Source: Sycobia sp. Sy_11
Lineage: Eukaryota > Arthropoda > Insecta > Hymenoptera > Epichrysomallidae
Length of the DNA: 64,000 nucleotides
Direction of reading: 5' to 3'
Assembly: GCA_018907035.1 (NCBI GenBank)
Contig: JACCIC010000015.1
Location: 1,546,001-1,610,000, forward strand
The notes beneath the pieces were generated by a model that was not told the DNA's origin, searched no databases, and saw only the letters and a program-made list of their open reading frames with translations. Positions 25,281-36,120 of the stretch are shown here, piece by piece (position 1 is the first letter of the stretch; each line of letters opens with the position of its first letter). The translations under genes were made by a program, and so were the position numbers.

Positions 25281-26793
25281 TATCTTCCGATTCAACTTTT
25301 TGAATCCCATTTTTATTTTCTTATGTTTATGTGTGAATTTAGTTTTTCAATATAAATTATCATCTCATATATTGTATATTGTGGTAAAAAACAATGGAAA
25401 TTTCGAAACGGCGATGTATGGGCCTATCACGAAAACATGATACAGTATAATCTGTATATATATATTGGCAGTAAGTATTATAACGTGGCGTTAAATAATT
25501 TATTCTGCAATTTTGCATTTCATTATGTTTCTTATATCATTTATTAACGTTATTTCTAAAACATAATCTTATATAATTACGTGATAGTTTTTAGCCTTGG
25601 GGAAAATTTAAACATGACTTGCATTAATTGTCTGTTTATATAAAGAAAAGTTTAACTTTAAACATGCAAATGTAAACTTCATATAAAAGGACAAATCCCA
25701 GCATTAATAAAGAAGTAAAAAACGCATGTGAAATAATCGCATTTATATATATATATTGTTTTAAGAGAATATAAGATTGAGCAGGTACGTAATTCTTTTT
25801 CACACATATAAATATATATTTAAAAGCGTTCTTATCGCCGAAAGTCGGGATTGTCTAGCGACTTTTGCCTCAATACTTGATGGCGATCGAATTATAGATT
25901 ATTTCACAAAGCGTCAGTATTACGATTCAGTTGATGCACGCGCGCGGTGCCTCTCTTTGCGCGGAGGAGCGTAAGTTTTATAAAAATAATGATCCAGGAG
26001 GCGCGGGCGAGCGCGAGCGCTTGGACGAGCTGCGTCAGTGCACTATAAACTGAATCACCCGGCGAGCTGGAATAGATTCGAAAAGTAAAAGATCACAATA
26101 CTACATACGCGCAGATAATATACCTATGCGTTAAATTTTCGAGTCACGAGCCGACTGACGTAAATTACAAATGTAAATAGATGTATATTAATGCATTTAT
26201 AAAGTGTATATATAAATACCTGTCTGTATGTGTGCATGTGCGTGCGCACGCGTGTGTAAATGTGTGTCTGTGTGTAAGCTCGAAAAATTGATAGATCTCG
26301 ACCGGGACCCGACGGAAACCAATTCCCCGTATAATTATTATACGGTCGGCGAAGAATGCGGCGCGTGCGGCGCGCAAGATAAGAAAAATTGGAAAATATT
26401 ATAGAGTATGCGAGAAATTCGTTTGGATTTTGCCTAATACTCGATTCGTTGTTAATTAGAAGTCGCAATGAGAGGATTGCATTCGAGCGTCGAGAAATCT
26501 GACGTTGTGCGTGCGCGTCTGTCTGCTTATTATGCAAAGGACGTCGCGAAGCATGAGGCGAGGCGCAGCGGAATAGTTCTTTCCTTTTTCTTTTTATCTT
26601 CCTTTGCTATTGATTTGTGAATTGAAATAAATGCCGTTCTATCGTGATATGTATGAAAGTTTACAAAGCTTTATAAAATTTTTTGTAAATTGAATGATTT
26701 CTTTGCTTTCATATGAAGCAGCGAATAAACATATAACACTAATAATATTGAGTTTAACGACATAATATATATTTGGAAAATTATATGAAGATA

Positions 26794-26794
<1 letters not shown>

Positions 26795-26847
<53 letters not shown>
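26795..26847. repeat. (GT)n with (CG)n insert
   Basis: An uninterrupted purine-pyrimidine alternation that includes GCGCGCGCG, with strong Z-DNA potential. Confidence 0.95.
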
Positions 26848-28230
26848 TTTGACAGAATAATGAAACGGTAAACAGGCCATTAAACGGCCATACTAATTAT
26901 CGTAAATTATCGTAATTGTCAGCGTAAGCTTGGAAATGCGCGCGGTGAAATTGGAATTAAGAGATAGTCCCATAATTATTTTCACATACGCTATACAGTG
27001 ATGGTCGATCTTTGTATTATTGAAAAAAATTAATACCCGAATTTCAGCTGAGTGTGCACAAATTGTTATATATTCTTTTCCTAAGCATCAATGGCTAAAA
27101 ATAATTATAAATTAAGTAATTTACAATTTTATTAGTAGACCATATTGTATGCCTGCAGTAGTTTGTAAAAGAAAATTATAGTTCCAAAGCGTGTGTTAAT
27201 TTAGATTTGATTAATCGATAATTATTGTTAAATAATTCATCTAATTGATATATTAATAAATATATAATTGTACAAATTGACACTTGATGAAATCATAAAT
27301 TTTATTAATAAATATTCATTGTTGATTAATGGATGAAAAATAAAACGAGTAAGAATGCTTCTTAAGTACACTATAATAATAAAAATATTTAAAAAGTGTT
27401 TTAAGAAGTCAAAACCATGGAAAATATATCTGATCGTTTTACACAAATCACTTATTTCGCAAAATGATTATTTTGCGAAATTAATCGAACAATCATGGAA
27501 AAATATACCGTTGTGGTTAATTGAGTCGGACAAAATAAACAATCATACTCTAAAGCACTAGGATTTGTTTTATCATTCATGACGTTGAAATGTGTTCAAG
27601 AATTCATTTTTATGAGAATGTCGAAACTTATTGTCACTTTCGGAGACTTAGGAGATTTTACAAACGGCTTTATTTACACGCGATTCCTGTAGCAAAGGAA
27701 TTGCATTTACTTAATTAACTATTAGTTTATTAGTGTGTATTGTTTTTTGCAAAGTTCTATGTAACTCCTATATTAATATTTACACGAAATCCTTTATTAC
27801 TATATATATAAACGAAGTTATTAGTTTGTTCTCAATTGGAAGCAACATATCGAAGCTGTTTATTTATATACACGTCAATATGGTATTTTCCCCTTCACTC
27901 GTCGTACGTCAAATATTTGGAATTGTCCGGCCTTTTTCAAACTAATGCAGTAAATATTTCGTAATTAATAGTTCCAAAAATTACCCGTTCCAAGACGATA
28001 ATTAACATTTTATCGCAGTTTTATTGAACTTGTTCGTTTCCTTCATAAAATTCCACACAAACCCATACTTTAATGTTAAATCGGCTTTTTTTTTTTAAAT
28101 ATATGCATATAAAGTTTATGACTGATTAGTCATATTAGACAATATTGTCAACTGCATTGCGACCATTACCTCGATTAGCATAAGCGTGGATTGTGTATAA
28201 TCAATAATTTATTTTAATTGCATCATTAAA

Positions 28231-28233
<3 letters not shown>

Positions 28234-28262
<29 letters not shown>
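28234..28262. repeat. (TA)n array, 29 bp
   Basis: Followed by TTAATATTATTATTAATTAATTAA, itself low complexity. Confidence 0.9.
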
Positions 28263-28268
<6 letters not shown>

Positions 28269-29393
28269 TTATTATTAATTAATTAAATATTCGCATTTTT
28301 CGAGAGGTTTGCTAAGAGCATGTCTGCGAATCATATTCACTATCCGAGCAGGCTCACACCGCTCTAACTACTCAAGACGGCTTTAATTTTTTTATAATAT
28401 ATATGTATATATATATAAAGTATAATAATTAAAATTTGTTATTTCTTTCAGAGCATTTTTTATTTTTATTTTAGTTAATTTCTTAAACCGTTACACGTCG
28501 CGTTTTCATGCAGAATTAAATACTAGATTTCCACGGCTTGATTCAAGTAACTGGAAAATTTCTATACATCTGTCGATCGAGCAGCTCGAGCCTATTCGAG
28601 CAAAAAACGTCCTGTATATCTGGGGACGGAAGTGATATCGGATCTTGGATACAGATGTTTACATTTTAGACATATAGCATAGAAGGTTATGAAACGTTGC
28701 GATGACAGTACCGAAAAGCAACTGTCGAGAAAGGGTCTTCGCCGTGTCGTCGAGGCCAATAAATGCCAATACTCGGATGACCGTAAGGGTGGACAATCCT
28801 TCATGACAATTTGAATATAGGGTTGTTGTTTCAGGATACAGCTTGTCAAAACAATGGAATACATGCGAGATAAAAATTTTCTAGGACTCAATAAAATTAC
28901 AGAGGGAATGCTATTTGACGATCTGCAACCTCTGTCTAAAGGACAACATATTTTATTCAATTTATAAGGTATGATTCATATGTAAAGGCAAGAGACCGCC
29001 TGAGACACCCTCGTTGTATTCAGCCTTTATTACACTCCCACAGAAAAACTAATAAAGAATTTGCTGCAACCTAGCCTTTATTAGGCATTGCTATCGAGCG
29101 AGCGGAGACAATAGCTGCAATTGTTAATATCGTAGCTGCTGCTGGAGGTACCGTGTGGTGTATTAATTACTTACGACTAAACTTTATGCTGATAATGATT
29201 GAAGTTTGGAATTATTTTAAGTCTGTTCGATGCTCTAATATTCTGAGCAAGTTTGCGCTTAATTTAGACGTGCTGCTTTATTTAATATATTAACTAATTA
29301 TCCGAGGCACCGGTCTACGAAATATGAGACCTATAAAAGAAAGGTTAGTTTAGAGTTCACTCAGGAATCTTTACTGGCGACTTGAATATAGAA

Positions 29394-29454
29394 TGTGGCA
29401 GATGATTTATGAGATGATTTATGGCAGATGGCAGATGGCAGATGATTTATCCGG
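29394..29454. repeat. Short imperfect tandem repeats (GATGATTTAT and GGCAGAT units)
   Basis: The blocks GCAGATGATTTAT, GAGATGATTTAT, and three GGCAGAT units followed by GATTTAT lie in a row, consistent with replication slippage. Confidence 0.8.
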
Positions 29455-29469
29455 CGACGAATTCGTTGA

Positions 29470-30150
29470 AAGTTAGTGAAACAAAATTCGCATCTTTAAA
29501 GACAGAGACCAAACTGTTAACCAAATTGATAATGATTCGTTAAATAAAGATTGAAAACACAAGAATTAGTGCCGCTGGAGACCAAATAAAAAACTTGGAC
29601 GATAAAGCAACTTAAGTGACAGTACAACATTGCAGGGTTATTGTCAAAGTTGTTGTTTCATTGCTCGGCAAGTGGGCGGCGTCTGGTCACGAGGTTTATA
29701 CAGGCAATTCTGTCATACGCATTAGAGGTATGGGCCAATGAATGGAAGTGCTAGAAATATAAAAATATAATAATAGTTGTATAAAATATAATGATACTAC
29801 GTTGTACGGTCTCTGAATCGGTGGTGTTAAACATTAGAATTCTAAATACCCATGGACCTCCAGCAATAGAAGAGGAAAGTGATTATATATTCTCAAATGG
29901 CTACGCGAGTCCAAGCGGATACAGGCGCGAATCGTTAACTGATAAATGTTTAGTCAGAATGGTGCTTGCCGTGAAACATCATCTAACACTACATCCGCGA
30001 TCATCCACTTTATATAATTTTTCAGTGTGAAGTGTACATATTCCAAATCGATACTTGACTGTAAAAGGTGACTCGTAGATGTGGTGAGTAACGTTCTAAG
30101 GAGAAGGAATGCTGGAACTGTCCAGAAATAATGTTCACGTGGACAGTGCC
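29470..30150 (+). mobile_element. Fragment of an R1-clade non-LTR reverse transcriptase (dead)
   Basis: Translated across frames, this stretch matches the C-terminal half of R1/TRAS-type reverse transcriptases in order: a KTE-like segment and a DQI...DKA segment (about 29.47-29.61 kb), then RLVTRFIQAILSYALEVWA near 29.68-29.74 kb (family form: SVLLYGAEVWA), then LRCTVSESVVL near 29.79-29.83 kb (family form: AYRTVSEPAVLV). Each block sits in a different frame from its neighbour and in-frame stops are present, so it is a pseudogene. The endonuclease, catalytic YADD motif and ends are not recognisable. R1 elements often insert into rDNA, but none is seen here, so this looks like an old dispersed relative. 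Confidence 0.6.
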
Positions 30151-31260
30151 TTGGTTAATATATGTTATCGGATGGAGAGTGGATTTAGTAGGTCCATCAT
30201 GCTATCCTGCAGACGACTCCGATTGATATTTCCATTTGACAGGAAGCCTAAGTGCCAACCGCCATTCTCGCATGGAATGGCGGTTCAAAACTTTATATAT
30301 ATTATAAAATCAATGAAAATTTTATAAAATAATACATTAATTTGATAACAGTACGTATGACAAATAATTTAGTTTTAAATTGGTAATTATGTCATGTACA
30401 TTCATTTATCGGAAATTATTAGAAACTTATTTAATTTAATTTTAATTGATGATGTTTATCAATTACCGAATTAAATATTCATAAATTACAATTGCAGAAA
30501 TTCGAATTTATTAGTGGGTATCCCAACATTTGTATTGATTATTAAGGATTTACAATTTGTCAGGAAATTTCGAAAACTTTGTGTTTTACTTTTCTACATT
30601 TTTAAAATAAACATGAACTTCTTTCTGCAGTTCTCTTCTGTTGTTGTCTACAGATTGGCTTGTCAATATTTTGTCAATATCAAAAAACGTCAATATTTGC
30701 AATTGAAAATATAGTTTAAAAATCCTAAGCTGTATAAAATAAATTGACTACAACAGCACCAAATTTTATTCAATGTCTATAATTCAACTTACCATTTTAA
30801 AAATATATCACACTTACGGTGTATTTCTTATGATTTTAAAAATAATTTTTTACATTTACACAGATGAAGCTAAATCTCCCAAGCTTTTGTTAAGAAAAGG
30901 TTTGAAATTATTTAATATCTAATTAAACAATACTTATAGAGACTTTTATGTAATAAATAAATATAAAAACTATAAAAATCATATAAGTATATTAAGCTTT
31001 TTACTTTTATAAACATTATATTGAGGATTTCTCCGACAAAATAATGACGACGGGCAATGCAGTCTGGTTTATTAAGAATATTATCCAAAATAAGTCAATC
31101 ATCCAGTAAAACAAAATGAATTATGAAAACGCACAATTTCCATTCCCGATCGAACCTTCGATCGCCGTTGGTCATCTGACAAGCACGTGCCTTTGGACAA
31201 GTAATTAGAACAAGGAAAGCGACGGTTCTTCCCTCAATTTTTCGGTAACGTCTCCCCCCC

Positions 31261-31278
31261 CTCTCTCTCTCTCTCTCT
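31261..31278. repeat. (CT)n microsatellite
   Basis: Preceded by a run of C. Confidence 0.9.
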
Positions 31279-31408
31279 GTCTATCTTTGTACCAAAGCGC
31301 AATTTGGTTCACCATCAGGTCTAGATGGTATATGTTGAACTTCATATGAATCTTTGGTTTGCCGTGTATACGTTAATTGCGAAACGCGCACGCGAGAGGG
31401 AGTGAGAA

Positions 31409-31413
<5 letters not shown>

Positions 31414-31471
<58 letters not shown>
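31414..31471. repeat. (GA)n microsatellite, 58 bp
   Basis: Nearly pure, with one CA interruption near its end. Confidence 0.95.
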
Positions 31472-31472
<1 letters not shown>

Positions 31473-31746
31473 TAAGTCGGAGAAGAAGCGGAGCGCGTGG
31501 AACTGTTTCGAGTTTCGACACGAGATTTTGTTGACACCGCCGAGGTCAAAATAATTGTTTTAGCGCGGCTTTTTCGATGGCCCGCGCAGCCACGGCGTCC
31601 GTCCGAATTTCGGGATTATAAGCAGAGGCGCGGACCGCGGGCACCGCGGCGCAAGAGCAAATACAAAGAAGATCGAAAAGCGAGTATAATATAGGACTTT
31701 TTCTCTCTCTTTTTTTTCTGGCACGAGGTGAATGTCTCGGTCACCA

Positions 31747-31748
<2 letters not shown>

Positions 31749-31791
<43 letters not shown>
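31749..31791. repeat. (TA)n array, 43 bp
   Basis: In a GC-richer block. Confidence 0.95.
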
Positions 31792-31798
<7 letters not shown>

Positions 31799-32965
31799 AC
31801 TTCTCGATATCTGTTCAAATGGCCTCTGTGGTAATGAGCGACGGAGCGACCGCGGCTTTGCTCTTTCTCACAGCGAAATACCCTCTGTCCCTCCTATATT
31901 CCTTTGTTTTTCATTTCTATTTTTTTCCTACGTATAACTCTAACGTAGAGGCGCGGGCGCGTCGCCTCTCTGCTCACTGAAACGTTCGTTATATTATATT
32001 TAGCGATGTTCACCTCCGCATTGGGACAAATTTTATTTTATTACCTCGTGCACGCGCACTTTTCAATAGACTGTTGCGCTGTCCGGTGCGCGTTAATTCT
32101 CGTAGCGCGTTTTTGCATAAGCATATACATCAATGCGACCATTGTGTCATTTAATGCGGACTCGAATTAAAGGCCTTACGTATGTGGCTTGGCGCGTAAG
32201 GATTTATCGCTTCGTAAATGAGGCGGTCCGTCCCAGGTGCTGCTCGTTGCTTTTCTTTTCTCATTCTACTTCTTCTAACTTTTGATATTGAAGGAGAAAA
32301 AAAGTGTGGAACAAACAAAGCGGCATTTAAAACAATCAAAACAAGCATTTAGACGGGATTAACGAAAAATCGTAACCATACAATAATTGCATAAATATAC
32401 AGGCCTTATATTAATTTATTAATATATAATAGACTTTCTAAAGTGATTTCAATTATAAATGCAAATTCTGCTAGTATAACTGAAATATTCATTTTACTCC
32501 AACGTTCAATTTAAGGTATGAAATTTAGAAATATTTATCATGCAACGATTTTCTAATTTATAAATTACAAAATATACTGCCATATATATATATATATGTA
32601 TGTATTTAAAAGACAATTTTCAGTACAGATGGCATAGAAGTTAATTTCTTAATTCCGCGATAATTTAATGCTTGTTTGAAGTGGGCGTGAGTATATATTG
32701 ACGCTTCGCAATTGTGCAGCATCGAATCGTCGATGAAAAGAAAAGAAAAACTTTTAATCAATTTGTTATTCTTTCAGTGACGAAATAAAACCGACGAATC
32801 GAATGCGAAAGCGTTATGAAGATTTTTAAAAATATTAAACTTTCAGCTCTAAATATTTTCTCGATGGCGATCGACCGAACGTCAAGTGAGTGCGGGTACG
32901 TTCGAATTTGACCTTATCAGTTTTCGAAATGTTGTTCAAATATTGCATGACCTAGTTTAATAGGT

Positions 32966-32969
<4 letters not shown>

Positions 32970-33015
<46 letters not shown>
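32970..33015. repeat. (TA)n array, 46 bp
   Basis: Pure array. Confidence 0.95.
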
Positions 33016-33017
<2 letters not shown>

Positions 33018-34249
33018 TTGGCTTTCTGTTCTTCTCTTTTTTCAACGAACGATGTCGTTATTTTACGAGAAGTTCGTGCAATTTGCTGGAAACGAAATTT
33101 GGTAAACTTTGCCGAGTAATTTTTGGTATTGACCGATGTTGCTTTTTGATCATTCGGTTACATGTCTTTTTTTTCTATAAGACGTAGCTTAGAATTTAAG
33201 TAAAAATTTTTATAAATAACTTAGCTTTGTGTACAGTATGGCAAATTGAGAGTAAATTCTTAGCATTTTCCATTTTTTAATTAAAAGTACAAAAATATGC
33301 GAAGATAAGCTTTCAGCTAATATCTAGATGTACCATCTCTTATAACAGTGATACTTAAATTACATTAAATTTAAAGTAAATAAAAGCATTTACAGTTACA
33401 AGAAGGTTGAATTTTAATACGAATCTTTTTATATTAAAATCCGGTACAATTATATCTGTTGGTTCCCATGTCCAAAGAATTTATTTTTTACAAATAAAAA
33501 CATGAACTTTATATTCATGGTAGACGTTTCGTACGACTTTCTTCAGATGGCACGTTTTCAATATAAAAAGTTAATAATACTTAAATATTTCCATACATTA
33601 TTGATTAATCTACTATAGTGGATTGTTATAGCAAAAAATAATTTGAAAATGTTCAAAAAAACTTGAATATTTTTTGTAGTTAAATAGATTTTTATAGCAC
33701 AGGTAAAAGTTAAATAATATATTTTTAGTAGTAGTATTTATATTTCAGATTCATATATCTGTACTGTGTTCCTAAAGATTCTAAGACCGAGAGAAATATT
33801 TGTTAGTTTATATATTTTGTATGATCTTTTATATTAAATCTATAACCTTTAGAATTTTAAAAAATTATGATATTTTTTGGAAATTCTAATTCTAACATCA
33901 TTGTATCTTAACGAATTTTATTACTTATCAATATGTTCATTGTTTATTCACATTAATAATTTTCCAAATATTAAAAAGAAGTATGTAAAATTTCTTTTCT
34001 AAAAGTAAAAGTTATAAGTATATTATTTTCTTTAAGTAATAAAATTATTATAATTATCATTGGTTGACGTAATTATCGCTACATTTAACGCGCTTTTAAC
34101 CTATACCAATTGTTTTTACACTTAAGCATTATTACAGATAATGAATTAAAATGTTTATTTTCTTTATAAAAATTAATGCACTTGAAGAGTTTGTATTATT
34201 TTATTCTTATGAATATAATATTTCTTACCATAATTTATAATAAGGCACA

Positions 34250-34277
34250 AACACACACACACACACACACACACACA
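34250..34277. repeat. (AC)n microsatellite
   Basis: Pure tract. Confidence 0.95.
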
Positions 34278-34500
34278 TATGATGGTCTGTTTGACCGGCT
34301 TTGTTGTCGCTCTCTGGCAAAATGCTTCTCAATGTTTCGGAAAGGCGCGAACGTAATATTTTGCCGTCATAACATCCGGTTGACATATATTTGGCGTGAA
34401 AATACAATGTATGTAACTAACAAGTAACGCTATTATTGTGTCAATGATCGAATTGAATGAAACTCAATATTGATTTTATTTTTTTAATGCGTATGTATAA

Positions 34501-34506
<6 letters not shown>

Positions 34507-34561
<55 letters not shown>
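34507..34561. repeat. (TA)n array, 55 bp
   Basis: Followed directly by a short interrupted (GA)n. First of four arrays in 950 bp. Confidence 0.95.
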
Positions 34562-34564
<3 letters not shown>

Positions 34565-34956
34565 AGAGTGAGAGAGAGAAAGAGTTATTACATTGATTAT
34601 GTAACTAGTAATTTTGTATTTATTTATAACATAGGCGGAAAAATCTATTTACGGAGGACTTTCAGAATAGTTTTTATCCCTTCCACAGCCGAGATAAAAA
34701 CAGTCGTTATTTTTAATACGGAATGCCCGTATGCAGATTTGCGTCCAATTAGATGATGTAGGTTTTAGTGATGCGAAACAACGATTTTTGCAAAACTGTC
34801 CCCTATAATCAGCGAGCTGAACGACGAACAATTGCGCAGCTATTTCATCCTCATTTAACATAGATTACATCTATCATAAATAGGAAATGAGGTGATAAAT
34901 GCTTATCAGATATAAAAGTCATTGCGCGGACGGATCCTTTCTTATATGATATATGA

Positions 34957-34961
<5 letters not shown>

Positions 34962-35014
<53 letters not shown>
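34962..35014. repeat. (TA)n array, 53 bp
   Basis: Second array of the 34.5-35.5 kb cluster. Confidence 0.95.
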
Positions 35015-35017
<3 letters not shown>

Positions 35018-35070
35018 CTTAAACGAAACCGCACATTGAATATATTGTTGTTACTATTGTTTCGAATGAT

Positions 35071-35073
<3 letters not shown>

Positions 35074-35117
<44 letters not shown>
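35074..35117. repeat. (TA)n array, 44 bp
   Basis: Only 59 bases after the previous array. Confidence 0.95.
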
Positions 35118-35119
<2 letters not shown>

Positions 35120-35162
35120 TTGGCATCAGAAGCAAAGCGTTGAGGTTGCGCGGCCTTGTAGT

Positions 35163-35165
<3 letters not shown>

Positions 35166-35197
<32 letters not shown>
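35166..35197. repeat. (CT)n microsatellite
   Basis: About 50 bases after a (TA)n array. Confidence 0.95.
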
Positions 35198-35198
<1 letters not shown>

Positions 35199-35401
35199 GC
35201 CGCACACCGCGGTCACGGACGCGAACGTCCTCGTTTTATATTGATAGGAAGCAATCGGGATAGGAACGCGATTCAGCACCATATACCTTCTCACCAGAAG
35301 GGTAAATTAATCGGAATATAAATATATTATAAAAATACAGAAGGTAGAAAGGGATTCAGAGGTAATATATATGGATTTTAAGCCTCTCCAAACGTGAGCT
35401 A

Positions 35402-35403
<2 letters not shown>

Positions 35404-35455
<52 letters not shown>
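35404..35455. repeat. (TA)n array, 52 bp
   Basis: Last array of the 34.5-35.5 kb cluster. Confidence 0.95.
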
Positions 35456-35464
<9 letters not shown>

Positions 35465-35899
35465 CAAATGCAAATTGAGTGGAAACAGGCACAAGTCCCA
35501 GATTTACATATAAGACCGCGGAAAGCATAACTAGCAGTAGGTTGAGATGAGTTTATAACGAGGACTTGTTTCAACTAGAATTTTTAATTGTCCCAGAATC
35601 GCCTGCATATCAGCGCACGCTAATACGGCATGGACGAGATTTTGCAAGAGAAGCGGCCCCGCAGACGTTGCGAAATTATCCATTATATATATGTGTGTGT
35701 GTGTGCTCTCGCGGAGCTTGGCAATAATAATGCGTGGCAATGATAATTATCCGTATTATTATACATTGCCAATATTCACACACATACATACACAGACTCA
35801 TATTTCACGTGGCTTTATTTATTTACTTCTAACTATGGGTGCTAATCAGCGACGGATTTACAAACGGTTTATAAACAAAACACATGTAAATTGTTACAG

Positions 35900-35985
35900 C
35901 GCTGCTTGTGTCAATCGCCTGAGAACGGGACTTGAACCCAGATCACCGAATTTCGATCTAGCTATCTAGACATCATAGACCTCAT
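35900..35985 (-). repeat. tRNA-like segment, possible SINE head
   Basis: On the minus strand GGTTCAAGTCC (plus-strand positions 35928-35938) matches the RNA polymerase III B box. TAGCTAG about 30 bases before it resembles an A box. The T-arm can form four of five pairs. The anticodon arm does not fold properly, so this is a tRNA-derived repeat or tRNA pseudogene rather than a working tRNA gene. Confidence 0.35.
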
Positions 35986-36067
35986 ATTATATTAAAATTG
36001 AATGTGCAGATGAAATTATTATAGATACGTTGTATAATGTTTTGTGTATTTTTGTGTATTTGTGTAT

Positions 36068-36120
36068 ATTCCTCTCTGTGTGTGCGCGTGCGTGTGCCTG
36101 TGCGCGTGTGTCTGTGTGTA
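36068..36120. repeat. Interrupted (GT)n tract
   Basis: GT units with GC and CT interruptions. Confidence 0.85.

Larger units (their letters stand above)
24801..29470. other. AT-rich non-coding DNA with one CpG-rich block
   Basis: No supported gene. The first 300 bases may be the tail of the dead retrotransposon. A CpG-rich block at 25.92-26.55 kb stands out in otherwise AT-rich DNA and contains an initiator-like TTCAGTT (about 25926) and a donor-like GTAAGT (25971). The stretch at 28.59-28.96 kb has an open minus-strand frame of 122 codons with a low-grade look. I could not relate it to any family. Confidence 0.5.

Noticed and set aside
26124..26537. 137-codon minus-strand frame
   Set aside because: Partly built from a GT-rich microsatellite (His-Thr-rich text) and CpG-rich DNA. 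No start or splice signals were found.
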